42,548 nucleotides of DNA from Chloroflexota bacterium (GCA_003695675.1 RFIA01000168.1:1-42548), one strand, 5' to 3'; positions 1 to 9,245 are shown, counted from the stretch's first letter. Notes: generated by a model not told the origin, from the sequence alone. Translations and numbers: made by a program.

Positions 1-2
1 AT

Positions 3-1919
3 ACACGTCACGTCAAGATGCTGATTACCTCGCGAGAACGAATCAATTTTCAGAACGAACATGTGCATGAAGTAAAGGGCTTGGCTGTACCGAAGCCGAC
101 AGCAACCGATAATCTTGAAGATTATGCCTCTGTACAATTATTTGTTCAAATCGCACAACGGTATAACAAAGATTTTTTGCCGACAACCCAAGATTTGGCG
201 CATATCGCCCAAATTGCTCGTTTCGTCGAAGGCATCCCTTTGGCGCTCATCATGGCTGCCAGTTGGATACGAGTCCATGCTTGCGAAGAAATTGTCGCCA
301 AACTCGACGAACTCATGAAAATACATCTGCGAGATTTTCCAGACCGCCATCTGAGCATGAACGATGTTTTTGATCACTCGTGGGACTTGTTATCAAACGA
401 AGAACAAGAAGCCTTCAAGCGATTGGCTGTCTTCAGGGGGCCGTTTGACCTCAAAGCTGCGCAACATGTCTCAGGCGCATCGGACAGTATTGTCTTGGCC
501 TTGCGAGACAAATCATTAGTGTCGATGAATGAAAAGCAGCGCCTAATGTTATACAATCTCGTCCGGCAATATGCCTATAAAAAATTATGTGAAGACCTGA
601 AGACGCATGAGCAAACCGTCGAATTGTACACGGGTTATTATATGAAGTTTCTCGACACACGCCGCCGAGATATTGAGGGGCAGAATGCCGAAAAAGTGTT
701 GATCGAAATCCAAAATGAAATCGAAAATATTCGCGAGGCATGGTGTTATGCGCTTGAAAACAGAGACTATTATCGTATCGCCATAGCCGCCTATACATTA
801 AATTATTATTTTTTCTTACGCGGTTTGCGACAAGAAGGTGAGGAATTTTTCCGCCATGCCGTCATGCAATTGCGGCAAGCTCCGGTTAGTCAGGGGCGCA
901 ATCATGCGCTGGCCTATACCCTGATGGCACACGCTCGTCAACAGAAAGAATTGATGCACATCGAAGAAGCACAACACGATGCCGAAGAAAGCCTACAATT
1001 TTTCAGCACACTCGAACCGTCCGACCATTACGGCACGGCATTCACCCGTCTGCTGCTAGCCTTCTTATACATGATACAAGGACGAAGTGAGATTGCGATT
1101 ACGATCATTGAGGATACGTTGGACAGTTTTCGCACGGCCTCAAATCCCGGCGTCATCCCTGCTATTGGTTATACGTATCTGGGACAATCGGCTTTTGAGA
1201 AAGGGCATTATGCAGAAGCCAAATCCTTGTTGGAAACGGCGGTTCAAGAAACAACTTACTCTCGGTTGCAGTCTGGCCAACTTTATGTGTGGACACTGTT
1301 AGGAATTACCTGTCTTGAACTCAATGAATATGGCGAAGCGAGAAAACATTTCAAGTCGGCGCTGGCACTGTGCAAACAACTTTCGATTGTGCTGCCATTT
1401 TATTGGCTGGTGCATGGGGTTGCACTGTTGTGCCAACGCTGCAATTATACACTTGATGCTGCTGAACTGCTTGCAGTCATCGCCCAACATCCACTCGTCG
1501 ATTCGCGGACTCGACAACGGGCACACGAGCAACTGAATATGCTTGTGAAATATTCGTCACAATGGGAAGAGGTTTTGACCAACGCCCGGCAACAAGCGTC
1601 GGGCTGGATCGTCAATCATCAATTCGGTGGCCCCCCGCTGGGTATCCGCGAGGAATTTCTGGATTATGTACTCATGAAGCTCGAACAAACAGTGGGCTGT
1701 GGCGAAGGGATACAACTCACAGAGCGCGAACTTCAGGTATTACGCGCACTGGTCGATTATCCAGATGATACGCTGACAGAAATTGCGCAAACATTCGGTA
1801 TTGCCAGAGTGACCGTTCAAACGCATATCCGCAATATCGGTGAAAAAATGGGAATGACCGGCGATTACAAGCGAAAAGATGTCTTGAATCGTGCCATTCA
1901 GCTCGGTTTATTATACTGA
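3..1919 (+). CDS. NB-ARC/TPR/LuxR-type transcriptional regulator, C-terminal part (cut by window edge)
   Basis: The reading frame is open from base 3, and the first residues (VKMLITSRERINFQ) match the interior of an NB-ARC-type ATPase (the LLVTSRERL segment), so the true start and the P-loop lie left of the window; the ATG at 18 is internal. The GIPLALIMAAS stretch matches the conserved GLPLAL motif of these signal-transduction ATPases. A winged-helix-like segment follows (FDHSWDLLSNEEQEAFKRLAVF), then about 250 residues of helical TPR-like repeats, and finally a LuxR/GerE helix-turn-helix (LTERELQVLRALV ... IAQTFGIARVTVQTHIRNIG). The family consists of cytosolic, ligand-gated transcription activators. 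The target is unknown; no plus-strand gene follows. An intrinsic terminator lies about 150 bases downstream. Confidence 0.85.
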   Translation, partial: TRHVKMLITSRERINFQNEHVHEVKGLAVPKPTATDNLEDYASVQLFVQIAQRYNKDFLPTTQDLAHIAQIARFVEGIPLALIMAASWIRVHACEEIVAKLDELMKIHLRDFPDRHLSMNDVFDHSWDLLSNEEQEAFKRLAVFRGPFDLKAAQHVSGASDSIVLALRDKSLVSMNEKQRLMLYNLVRQYAYKKLCEDLKTHEQTVELYTGYYMKFLDTRRRDIEGQNAEKVLIEIQNEIENIREAWCYALENRDYYRIAIAAYTLNYYFFLRGLRQEGEEFFRHAVMQLRQAPVSQGRNHALAYTLMAHARQQKELMHIEEAQHDAEESLQFFSTLEPSDHYGTAFTRLLLAFLYMIQGRSEIAITIIEDTLDSFRTASNPGVIPAIGYTYLGQSAFEKGHYAEAKSLLETAVQETTYSRLQSGQLYVWTLLGITCLELNEYGEARKHFKSALALCKQLSIVLPFYWLVHGVALLCQRCNYTLDAAELLAVIAQHPLVDSRTRQRAHEQLNMLVKYSSQWEEVLTNARQQASGWIVNHQFGGPPLGIREEFLDYVLMKLEQTVGCGEGIQLTERELQVLRALVDYPDDTLTEIAQTFGIARVTVQTHIRNIGEKMGMTGDYKRKDVLNRAIQLGLLY

Positions 1920-2011
1920 AGGGGACAGGGGACACTCGCGAGAGAAAATATCAACAAAATGTTGAGAGACAATCAGAGTACAAAATGGTATAGTGAATTT
2001 GTAGCATGACA

Positions 2012-2048
2012 CTACCCATAAAAAATACTATTTTGACATTATGGGTGG
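2012..2048. repeat. Imperfect inverted repeat in convergent gap
   Basis: A 10-bp arm CTACCCATAA (2012-2021) pairs with TTATGGGTGG (2039-2048) with one wobble. It is AT-rich inside and has no T-tract on either strand, so it is not a standard terminator by itself. It lies directly before the stronger hairpin at 2071-2114. Confidence 0.4.
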
Positions 2049-2070
2049 ATTGTTGTGACCTCCTTCCTAC

Positions 2071-2122
2071 AGATAAGGGCGTGTTAGCTACGGGGTTCTA
2101 ACATGCCCTTATCTGTGTTTTT
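2071..2122 (+). terminator. Rho-independent terminator
   Basis: A 17-bp stem (2071-2087 with 2098-2114, one G-T wobble) encloses a 10-base loop and is followed by GTGTTTTTT. The orientation fits termination of plus-strand transcription from the LuxR-type regulator, or of a short transcript starting in the 1920-2070 gap. Confidence 0.85.
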
Positions 2123-2171
2123 TCCAAAATCGATCTGCCTAATTGTAACGGGCAAGTTTTACCCATGAGGC

Positions 2172-5100
2172 TCAGTCTTTTGCTAATGGCAATGTGACGG
2201 TGAATGTGCTACCCACACCCGGCTGACTGTAAACTTCAACAACACCGTCGTGCATTTCAATAATTTTCTTCACAATAGCCAACCCCAAGCCACTCCCGCC
2301 AGTATTTGTCGCTCGTGCTTTGTCTGCTCGATAAAAACGATCAAAAATATGTGGCAAGTCTTTCGCTTCGATCCCAACACCGGTATCTGTTATTATGATA
2401 CGAGCTTGACCATTCGTCGTATCAAAGGCGACAGCAATCTGCCCACCATTCGGCGTATATTGCACAGCATTTTCAACCAAATTCGTTATGGCGCGGGTTA
2501 ATTGATTTTCATCCCCCCAAAAATGGGTTCTGGTTTCGGGCACGGTCAACGCCAGCGCGATATTTTTTTGTTTCGCGATCCCTTCTAAGCCTTCGATAAC
2601 GTTGTAAAGTACATGATTGAGATCAACTAATGAATAATCTACGCGGAGGTCTTCGTCGAGTCGTGATAACATCAACAGATTGTTAATCATGTGTTCGAGA
2701 CGATGAATCTGCCTAACCATAACATCGAAGTGCTTTTCGTAGCTATCGTCTTCAAGCGAAAGTCGCAGCAGATGCACTTTGTTAAGTAGAATTTGCAACG
2801 GCGTTTTCAAATCGTGTGACGCATCGCTGATGAAATTACGCAACATCCGCACGCGCTCAGCTTCTACATTGAGGTCGATTATTTTCTGCTGCACCTCTTT
2901 GCGCTCCGTCACATCTTGTGAAATCGTCGTTACGCGCACAACTTCATCATCATTCCATACGGGAAACGTTCGCGCGAGAATCCAGCGAATATTTCTGCTG
3001 CTATGAATAATACGGAACTCAATTTCGTGTACATGATGTGGATTAGCTTTGATTTTGCGCAGATGATCGAGAACAAGATCGTGATCTTCAGGATGAATAG
3101 TGTCAAGAAAACGATAATCGGGCTGGTAAACTGTTTGTACAGGCCGCCCCCAAACATTCTCATAAGCCGGGTTGACATAAATAACCTCGCTCATATCAGC
3201 TTTATATAACCAAAAAACTTCGTTGACACTTTCGGCTAATTGGCGGAAGCGTTCTTCACTCTCTTGCAGCTCTTCAAACAGACGCGCATTTTCCAACGCA
3301 AATGCCGCTTGATCCCCCAATTGTTGCAACAAATTCAAATCATTCTCACTAATGATGCGCGGTTGTGGATAGTAAACACGCAACACACCAACAACATGCT
3401 CGGCCACCCGCAATGGAATTGCAAGGGTTGCGCCGTTCCATTGTGATGGTGCATCTTCAAAGAGGGGATGCTCACGAAGATTATTGATGACCATAGGCTT
3501 ACCACTACGAGCGACTGTGTAGTGCATACCGTCCGGTCGTGGCTCATAAATCGTTTCTTCTTTGCTGCCATCGCGCCAATGCATCATACCAAACGATAAC
3601 TTATCGTTTTGATACAGGTAGATGTACGCATTTTCGGCATCATCGAAGAGCCGCATTGTGCCTTCCAACACTGTATCGAGGACGAGACGTGTATCGATGC
3701 GCGATGCGAGACTGAGGCTTGCCTGCCGCAATGATTCCAATTCGGCAGAGCGCCGCCGCACATTGTCATAGAGTCGCGCATTTTCGATAGCAATTGCGGC
3801 GCGGTCTGCAAAATCTTTCAAACGTTCGGCATCAATTTTATTGAAGGCATGTGGTTGAGCACTGTCGAGATTGATGAAGCCGATAGCACGATTATCATGT
3901 TGTAGGGGGGCACCAAGATAGGAACGGATCCATTTTGTTTCTTCAATATCAACCCAGTCCGATAATGTTCGCACATCATTGACGATAATCGGTTGATTGG
4001 TTTCAATCATCAATGCGAAATCATATTTTTCTTTGGAAACCGGAAAGCGAATTTGTTCAATCACTTTGCGCGTCGCTTCATCAAACCCCCGACTGCGGAC
4101 AATACGGGCGTAATCATTTTCGATCAACATCACCGATGCGCTATCAAACTGAATCACACGGGCAATTTGTGCCAAAATATGATCGAGCATTTGATCGAGA
4201 TCGAAGGCGCTTTCGAGCAAAATTGATGTGGCGTCGCGCAAGGCTTCGGCAAAAATCAAATCTTGTTGTTCTTGATACTCTTTTTCTTTTTGTGCCGAAA
4301 TATCGCGGGCTGTTTCGATAAATCCAACCGGGCGTTCGCTATCATCGTGAAGTAAAGTAATCGTCATCGTCGTTGGGAAGATACTGCCATCTTTACGAGT
4401 ATGCCCGACTTCTCCCGTAAATGTCCCGATCTCAACGAGATCACCAAGTAACGCGACTACATCCGTTTCAATTTGTTCGTCGTTATGACAAACGAACAAA
4501 CTTTGCCCGATGAGTTCATCAATTTCATAGCCGTGCATGTGTGCCCACGCACGATTGACGAATTCAAAATTGCCTTGCTCATCGACAATCGCAATGCCGT
4601 CGGCTGCTTGCAAAGTCGCTTGTTCAAGCCGCCTGAGATGCTGCTCGACTTCCAATCGTTCAGTAATATCGCGGATGATGGCTTGACGACGACCATCAGC
4701 GAGTGTCGCCACGCTGACCTCAACGGGAATGCGATGCCCGTCTTTATGAATCATTTCCCGCTCATGAGTGACAGCGCCCCCCTGCATTCCTTCCCTCTCA
4801 ATGGGGGTTGCGGCTTTATCTGCATCAACAACAATGTCAGCAACCGTGAGTCGGCGGATTTCTTCCAATGTGTAACCAAGCATTTCCAACGCGCGTTGAT
4901 TGGCATCGATATACATGCCCTGCGCGTTTGCTAGTAGAATCCCATCGGCAGCTTGTTCCATCAAGGCACGATAATCCTGCTCTCGCTTGCGTAATGCCGA
5001 CTCGGTATTTTTTTGCTCAGTGATGTCAACACTGATGACAACCAACCCAAGACAAGCGCCATCGTTATCATAGACGGGCGTTTTGGTCGTCAACCGCCAC

Positions 5101-6005
5101 TCGGTCTCGCCTGTTACAGGATTGACAAGCTCTTCTTCATAATTGATAAGTGCTTGTTTGGTTTCGATGATACGCCGGTCGTCAGCATCGATTCGTTGGG
5201 CAACCTCTTGTGGAAAGAAATCGTAAACCGTTTTGCCGATTAATTCATCGTTATTTTGCAAGCCGACAAATTTCGCTAGAGTATCATTCGCCAGCAAGTA
5301 ACGCCCATCTTTGTCTTTGATGATGAAGAATATATGCCACAAATCTTTTGAAACGTGAAGTAAATAGCCTTCTTGTTGCAGTTGCTGTTGTTTTTCTAAG
5401 TGACTTTGCTCGTCAAATTGTATGTGCTGCCATATATAGAGCGTCGCCAATGAAAACACTGAGAGTGTTATCGAGACTGATTCGATTGTGTAGGTCGCAT
5501 TGTCCGGGAAGATGGGCCACGTCCAGACGATAGCAATGATAGCAGCGAGGAGACCGAGACTTGACGAGACGATATTCTGCGACCATCGCTGTTGGCTTTG
5601 CAGCCATCGTGTCGCCGCTATCGTCATCAAAAGCGTCGTCAGCGTGATACCGATGTGGTTCACGAGGCCTGTGTCGAGTATCGTTACGGCGCCGCCAATC
5701 GCAATCGCGGACGCAATCACACCCGTCAGCCAACCCCCGGCAAGTACCGCAATCACAATGACGACAAAATGTGCATCGACTGCCATGTTCGACGTCAGTT
5801 CAATCGGTATAAGCAGCGCGACAATAGCAACAATTCCTAGCAAGAGTCCCACGCCTATGCGTCGATAACGCGGGGCATGTGTGTCGATATAAAAAGCGAA
5901 GACATTGCAAACGAGTGTCAGCGCAAATAATAAGGCAATATGTTGACCAAAAACATGAATTATTCTCATCAGTTTCGCTTTGGAAACATGCCGAGCAAAA
6001 GCCAC
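2172..6005 (-). CDS. Membrane-bound multi-sensor (PAS/GAF) histidine kinase
   Basis: This is a 1277-aa sensor kinase. Residues 15-195 hold about six hydrophobic segments resembling the 5TM/7TM sensor modules of bacterial kinases. Then come three PAS domains (about 218-340, 345-460, 465-580), two GAF domains (about 600-740, 765-900), a fourth PAS (about 925-1045), and the kinase core. The H-box is SHDLKTP with phospho-acceptor His1064; the N-box is TNLVENAVQYTPNGG, G1 is DTGVGI and G2 is GGSGLGLAIVKK. All kinase motifs are intact, so it should autophosphorylate. No receiver domain is fused and no response-regulator gene is in the window, so it is an orphan kinase here. The GTG start at 6005 has only a weak ribosome site; the ATG 12 codons downstream (5967-5969) is a plausible alternative. 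The signal sensed is not deducible. Confidence 0.93.
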   Translation of the reverse strand: MAFARHVSKAKLMRIIHVFGQHIALLFALTLVCNVFAFYIDTHAPRYRRIGVGLLLGIVAIVALLIPIELTSNMAVDAHFVVIVIAVLAGGWLTGVIASAIAIGGAVTILDTGLVNHIGITLTTLLMTIAATRWLQSQQRWSQNIVSSSLGLLAAIIAIVWTWPIFPDNATYTIESVSITLSVFSLATLYIWQHIQFDEQSHLEKQQQLQQEGYLLHVSKDLWHIFFIIKDKDGRYLLANDTLAKFVGLQNNDELIGKTVYDFFPQEVAQRIDADDRRIIETKQALINYEEELVNPVTGETEWRLTTKTPVYDNDGACLGLVVISVDITEQKNTESALRKREQDYRALMEQAADGILLANAQGMYIDANQRALEMLGYTLEEIRRLTVADIVVDADKAATPIEREGMQGGAVTHEREMIHKDGHRIPVEVSVATLADGRRQAIIRDITERLEVEQHLRRLEQATLQAADGIAIVDEQGNFEFVNRAWAHMHGYEIDELIGQSLFVCHNDEQIETDVVALLGDLVEIGTFTGEVGHTRKDGSIFPTTMTITLLHDDSERPVGFIETARDISAQKEKEYQEQQDLIFAEALRDATSILLESAFDLDQMLDHILAQIARVIQFDSASVMLIENDYARIVRSRGFDEATRKVIEQIRFPVSKEKYDFALMIETNQPIIVNDVRTLSDWVDIEETKWIRSYLGAPLQHDNRAIGFINLDSAQPHAFNKIDAERLKDFADRAAIAIENARLYDNVRRRSAELESLRQASLSLASRIDTRLVLDTVLEGTMRLFDDAENAYIYLYQNDKLSFGMMHWRDGSKEETIYEPRPDGMHYTVARSGKPMVINNLREHPLFEDAPSQWNGATLAIPLRVAEHVVGVLRVYYPQPRIISENDLNLLQQLGDQAAFALENARLFEELQESEERFRQLAESVNEVFWLYKADMSEVIYVNPAYENVWGRPVQTVYQPDYRFLDTIHPEDHDLVLDHLRKIKANPHHVHEIEFRIIHSSRNIRWILARTFPVWNDDEVVRVTTISQDVTERKEVQQKIIDLNVEAERVRMLRNFISDASHDLKTPLQILLNKVHLLRLSLEDDSYEKHFDVMVRQIHRLEHMINNLLMLSRLDEDLRVDYSLVDLNHVLYNVIEGLEGIAKQKNIALALTVPETRTHFWGDENQLTRAITNLVENAVQYTPNGGQIAVAFDTTNGQARIIITDTGVGIEAKDLPHIFDRFYRADKARATNTGGSGLGLAIVKKIIEMHDGVVEVYSQPGVGSTFTVTLPLAKD

Positions 6006-6129
6006 CTATTCAACTAACTTCATTTTAATATAGATTATTCAATTGGTTGCTAAACTTTGGGTCAAAATGGCATGTACGTTGTTGCTTTGCCAATAAGTGT
6101 GATAAACCGAAGCGTCGTCTCGGCAAGAA

Positions 6130-6200
6130 AACGCCAAAAATCTAATGCAAAGGTGCAAAGAGGTAAAGAGGCACACGACGCAAAGTATACTTTGCCAAAG
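6130..6200. repeat. Degenerate CGCAAAG/AAAGAGG-type dispersed repeat
   Basis: A G/A-rich stretch of repeated GCAAAGAGG-like units ends in the short palindrome CAAAGTATACTTTG. It belongs to the same loose intergenic family as 7119-7150, 17664-17735 and 25209-25241. The small plus-strand open frame across it is not credible as a gene. Confidence 0.45.
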
Positions 6201-6287
6201 CTCTCTACATCGCTCCGCAGTTCAATCACTGATTTGGGAAAGATGTAGACACAATCCTATGGGGGATTTTCTATCCGTCGTTATTGC

Positions 6288-7091
6288 TCACTCGCCGGTT
6301 TGTTCGGGGGCGCGGGCTTCGAGTTCCTGCGACATGCGGAAGCTACCGGCGGTCAATCCGCCATCGACCGAGAGCGCTTCACCGGTTATCCATGACGCAT
6401 CGTCCGAGGCGAGGAATAACGCCGCCTTCGCGATGTCTTCGGGTTGACCAACGCGCCCTAGCGGATACCAGCGTGCCAACCGCTCAAATATATCCGGGTC
6501 AACTTTGACACGTTCGTCCCATATCGGCGTATGAATCGTGCCGGGACAAATCGCATTGACGCGAATATTGTACTCACCATACGTGACGGCCAGATTTTTC
6601 GTCAGGTTAATCACACCGGCTTTGCCTGCGCTGTACGGCATGTGGCCATAAGCACCGAGTCCATTGACCGAAGCAATATTGACAATCGCGCCGGAACGCT
6701 GTGCTTTCATCGACGGCAACGCGGCGCGAGTGCAGAGATAAACACTCTTCAACACAACAGCGAGGTCTGCATCCCACACAGCTTCTTCCACATCGATGAT
6801 GTCGTTGCCTTCAGCCGCAGCCGCATTATTGACAAGAATATCGAGTCGTCCATAAGTCGCGAGTGTGTCTTTCATCATCTGCGAGACTTGTTCGCTTTTC
6901 GTGACGTCAATTGTCATCGCGGTCGCTTGCCCACCTTTTTCAGTAATGTGCGCGGCGGGTTCGGCAGCACGTTCTGCAATCACATCGACAATGACGACGC
7001 TAGCACCCTCGTCACTGAACAATTCGGCAATTGCCCGGCCAATACCCGACCCACTGCCGGTAATCAACGCTGTTTTATCTTTCAGACGCAT
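6288..7091 (-). CDS. Short-chain dehydrogenase/reductase (SDR), NAD-type
   Basis: This 267-aa classical SDR has the Rossmann glycine motif TGSGSGIG near the N-terminus, an acidic residue ending strand 2 (VIVDV, favouring NAD over NADP), NNAAAAEG, the catalytic Ser in NIASVNG, and YSAGK (YxxxK), with the usual ITGEALSVDGG tail. The substrate is probably a sugar, polyol or hydroxy acid, judging by the catabolic neighbours. I chose the ATG at 7091 because GAGGAG stands 7 bases before it. The open frame runs 24 codons further upstream, but that extension is encoded by the CGCAGAGACGCAGAG repeat. It is the last gene of the minus-strand block. Confidence 0.9.
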   Translation of the reverse strand: MRLKDKTALITGSGSGIGRAIAELFSDEGASVVIVDVIAERAAEPAAHITEKGGQATAMTIDVTKSEQVSQMMKDTLATYGRLDILVNNAAAAEGNDIIDVEEAVWDADLAVVLKSVYLCTRAALPSMKAQRSGAIVNIASVNGLGAYGHMPYSAGKAGVINLTKNLAVTYGEYNIRVNAICPGTIHTPIWDERVKVDPDIFERLARWYPLGRVGQPEDIAKAALFLASDDASWITGEALSVDGGLTAGSFRMSQELEARAPEQTGE

Positions 7092-7118
7092 TGGTAGTCT
7101 CCTCATGAAAACAAAAAC

Positions 7119-7150
7119 ATTGAACCGCAGAGACGCAGAGAATATCTTGT
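7119..7150. repeat. CGCAGAGACGCAGAG dispersed repeat
   Basis: The copy reads CATTGAACCGCAGAGACGCA followed by GAG. It lies in the 113-base gap between the SDR and RidA genes and artificially extends the SDR reading frame at its 5' end. It resembles the element starting at 14273, which also begins CATTGAACCGC. Confidence 0.55.
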
Positions 7151-7204
7151 TGGAGCACAGCACGTTGGTAGCCCCAACATTGCGTCAATGCAGCTCGGTT
7201 AATT

Positions 7205-7588
7205 TTATTCTGGAACGATGGCGATACAATCGACCTCAATCAGCATATTCGGCGGCAGACCGGCAGCGACGGTTGTCCGTGCCGGATAAGGCTCGGTCAA
7301 ATATTCACGATAAATCTCGTTCATCGCGCCGAAGTTGCTCAGGTCGGACAAGAAGACACCGACGCGCACAACATTCGCCCATGATGTCCCCGCCGCTTCG
7401 AGCAATGTCGTGATATTATCGAATGTCAGACGTGCTTGCTCCTCGAATGTGCCGAGCCGAAATTCACCGGATGCAGGGTCAATCGGCCCCTGCCCCGAGA
7501 CATAAAGTGTCGGGCCACTGGCGACAATCGCGGGCGAGTACACACCTTGCGGCGGCGCAGCTTTATCGGATGTGATTTGTTTACGCAT
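7205..7588 (-). CDS. ridA: RidA/YjgF-family enamine/imine deaminase
   Basis: This 127-aa protein has a full-length Rid fold: YSPAIVASGPTLYVSGQGP at the N-terminus, SWANVVRVGVFLSD in the middle, and PARTTVAAGLPP then IEVDCIAIV at the C-terminus. The Arg of PART and the Glu of IEVD correspond to the conserved active-site pair of RidA. The family hydrolyses reactive 2-aminoacrylate or other enamines/imines released by PLP enzymes or by amine oxidation. The ATG at 7588 has GGAG six bases upstream; an ATG four codons earlier is possible. The gene lies 44 bases downstream of a second, larger Rid gene. Confidence 0.93.
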   Translation of the reverse strand: MRKQITSDKAAPPQGVYSPAIVASGPTLYVSGQGPIDPASGEFRLGTFEEQARLTFDNITTLLEAAGTSWANVVRVGVFLSDLSNFGAMNEIYREYLTEPYPARTTVAAGLPPNMLIEVDCIAIVPE

Positions 7589-7632
7589 GAGATGCTCCAT
7601 TATGATTTGCGGAAAATATTTCTTATAATTCT

Positions 7633-8400
7633 TTATCTTGTTGTCGGCAGGCGAATTTCATGCCGCACACCGCGCATGTCCATCTCAAATTCAACATCGA
7701 TAATCGGTGGGCGGCTGTAAAACCAATGTACGTCGTGCAATGTCGAGGGTCGCATGACGCCTAAAATTGTCGCTGTGAGATGGGGTTGCAAGATATGTAT
7801 CGTATACACATCGACAGTCGTCACATCAGCCCAACCGACTTGCAGCCCATCGAGACGCGCTTGCATTGTCGCCATGACAGTCGCCGCTTTTTCTCGCAAC
7901 GCATCGACCGATGTTTCACCGGCGCGGACGATTGCGTCCGGCGACAATCTTTGCTCGACCAAATCCCCCGCACCAGCAACGATGAATGTTGGCACCGAGT
8001 CCGAGTCTCTCGTCGGACGAGTGTACGCAAAAGCGAACAGCGACGGCTCTGTGGGTGGGCGGATTGCGGGTACGATATTCGTGCGGGCGATTGGATTGAG
8101 TCCGTCCACCCACAAATCCCACTTTTGCAATAACACTTGATAGGACTCGTTGAAAGCGGCGAATCCCTCAAATGACAAGGGTCGCGGTGAGCGCAATTGA
8201 ATGGCGCACAATGCTTGACGCGGACGACCGACTTCGGCGAGGAAACGGTCAACCATTTCAAAACCCGCTTGATATGGCAGCATTGGGTGCAGGACGACAT
8301 GTACAATTTCATAATCGGGCATGGCGATGACGCCTGATGAATATGGCGCGATACCAGTCAGGAATCGATAACTGCCGCGTGGATGCTCGACAAGCTGCAT
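7633..8400 (-). CDS. Tandem-domain Rid-superfamily protein (deaminase-like)
   Basis: This 255-aa protein reads as two Rid-like halves. In the N-half, FNESYQVLLQ followed by NPIARTNIVPA and FAFAYTRP parallels the FxxxNxxY...PART...(I/F) pattern of RidA. In the C-half, TFIVAGAGDL, VGWADVTTVDVYTIHI and PPIIDVEFEMDMRGV match the Rid N-terminal strand, the xWADVxxVxVY helix and the C-terminal strand. Some ring-cleavage deaminases (CnbZ type) are, as I recall, large Rid relatives, so a deaminase acting on an amino-enoate is possible; I cannot verify that. AGGGA is 7 bases before the ATG at 8400. It sits 11 bases after cutC, so it is probably co-transcribed. Confidence 0.72.
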   Translation of the reverse strand: MQLVEHPRGSYRFLTGIAPYSSGVIAMPDYEIVHVVLHPMLPYQAGFEMVDRFLAEVGRPRQALCAIQLRSPRPLSFEGFAAFNESYQVLLQKWDLWVDGLNPIARTNIVPAIRPPTEPSLFAFAYTRPTRDSDSVPTFIVAGAGDLVEQRLSPDAIVRAGETSVDALREKAATVMATMQARLDGLQVGWADVTTVDVYTIHILQPHLTATILGVMRPSTLHDVHWFYSRPPIIDVEFEMDMRGVRHEIRLPTTR

Positions 8401-8411
8401 GATGTATCCCT

Positions 8412-9167
8412 TTAGGACTCTATATCAACAGCGTCAAGAAACGATTTGACTCGTCCGGCATCGGTGACGAGACGCGAATATTCTGGCGGGCGCAACTCGC
8501 CACCCATGAAGACTCGCGTATTGCGATAATTCATCGCACTTTCGGCGCTGACTGTGCTCGTTGCGTGGAATTCAGTCACGCCACTCGCTTGTACGATCTT
8601 GTTGACATTGCGCTCAGTGATGCCGCCGCCGGGCATGATGATGATGCGCCCATCGGCCTGCTTGACGAGTTCGATGATCAGGTCGAGTCCTTCAAGCACC
8701 GAGATTTCTTGACCGGATGTGAGTACACGGTCGATGCCGAGACTGATGAGGTCTTCTAATGCTTGATGTGGATCGCGAGTCATGTCGAAGGCGCGATGGA
8801 ATGTCACATTCATCGGACGGGCTAAATCCACGAGTTCGCGGGTGCGCTCCACATCGATTGTGCCGTCGGGATTGAGCAAACCAATGACGACGCCATCCGC
8901 ACCGAGTTGTTTCGCCCGTTCGATGTCGTATTTCATGATCTCGAATTCGACATCGCTGTAACAAAAGTCGCCACCGCGCGGACGAATGATGACCTGAATA
9001 CCGATGTCGAGATGCTTCCGCGCCATCGCGATGGTTCCGGCGCTCGGAGTCGTCCCGCCTTCGACAAGATTGTCGCATAATTCGACGCGATGTGCGCCGC
9101 CCGCTTGCGCTGCAATCGCGGACTCAACCGAGTCAACGCATACTTCAAAGATCAATTCGTCGGGCAT
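8412..9167 (-). CDS. cutC: CutC family protein
   Basis: This 251-aa TIM-barrel protein carries the CutC signatures: FEVCVDSVESAIAAQAGGA with RVELCDNL at the N-terminus, VIIRPRGGDFCYS, TFHRAFDM, VLTSGQ and IIIMPGGGI, ending in HATSTV. CutC was named for copper homeostasis in E. coli, but its biochemical role is unsettled and the barrel looks like that of sugar-metabolising enzymes. Its place between a Gfo/Idh/MocA gene and two Rid genes in a catabolic operon fits a metabolic rather than a metal role. AGGAGA stands 7 bases before the ATG. A candidate promoter and operator lie in the 87-base gap upstream. Confidence 0.93.
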   Translation of the reverse strand: MPDELIFEVCVDSVESAIAAQAGGAHRVELCDNLVEGGTTPSAGTIAMARKHLDIGIQVIIRPRGGDFCYSDVEFEIMKYDIERAKQLGADGVVIGLLNPDGTIDVERTRELVDLARPMNVTFHRAFDMTRDPHQALEDLISLGIDRVLTSGQEISVLEGLDLIIELVKQADGRIIIMPGGGITERNVNKIVQASGVTEFHATSTVSAESAMNYRNTRVFMGGELRPPEYSRLVTDAGRVKSFLDAVDIES

Positions 9168-9227
9168 GGGAATCTCTCCTAAATGTGGGTATCTATTTCA
9201 CAACGCAGGTATTGGTTCAGAATTGCG

Positions 9228-9245
9228 GACGGTATGTATTGTGTC
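9228..9245. promoter_or_regulatory. Candidate operator, GAC-N12-GTC site upstream of cutC
   Basis: On the plus strand the 22 bases 9224-9245 begin TGCGGACGGTATGTAT and end TGTGTC. They match 18 of 22 positions with 11436-11457, and the core is related to 21437-21454. The site overlaps the proposed -10 box of the cutC promoter, a position expected for a repressor. Confidence 0.45.

Noticed and set aside
6057-6248. 63-codon plus-strand open frame
   Set aside because: It runs across a repeat, has low-complexity K/R-rich translation and no ribosome site.
7092-7163. N-terminal extension of the SDR reading frame by 24 codons
   Set aside because: It is encoded by the CGCAGAG dispersed repeat, lacks homology to SDR N-termini, and a good ribosome site precedes the internal ATG at 7091.
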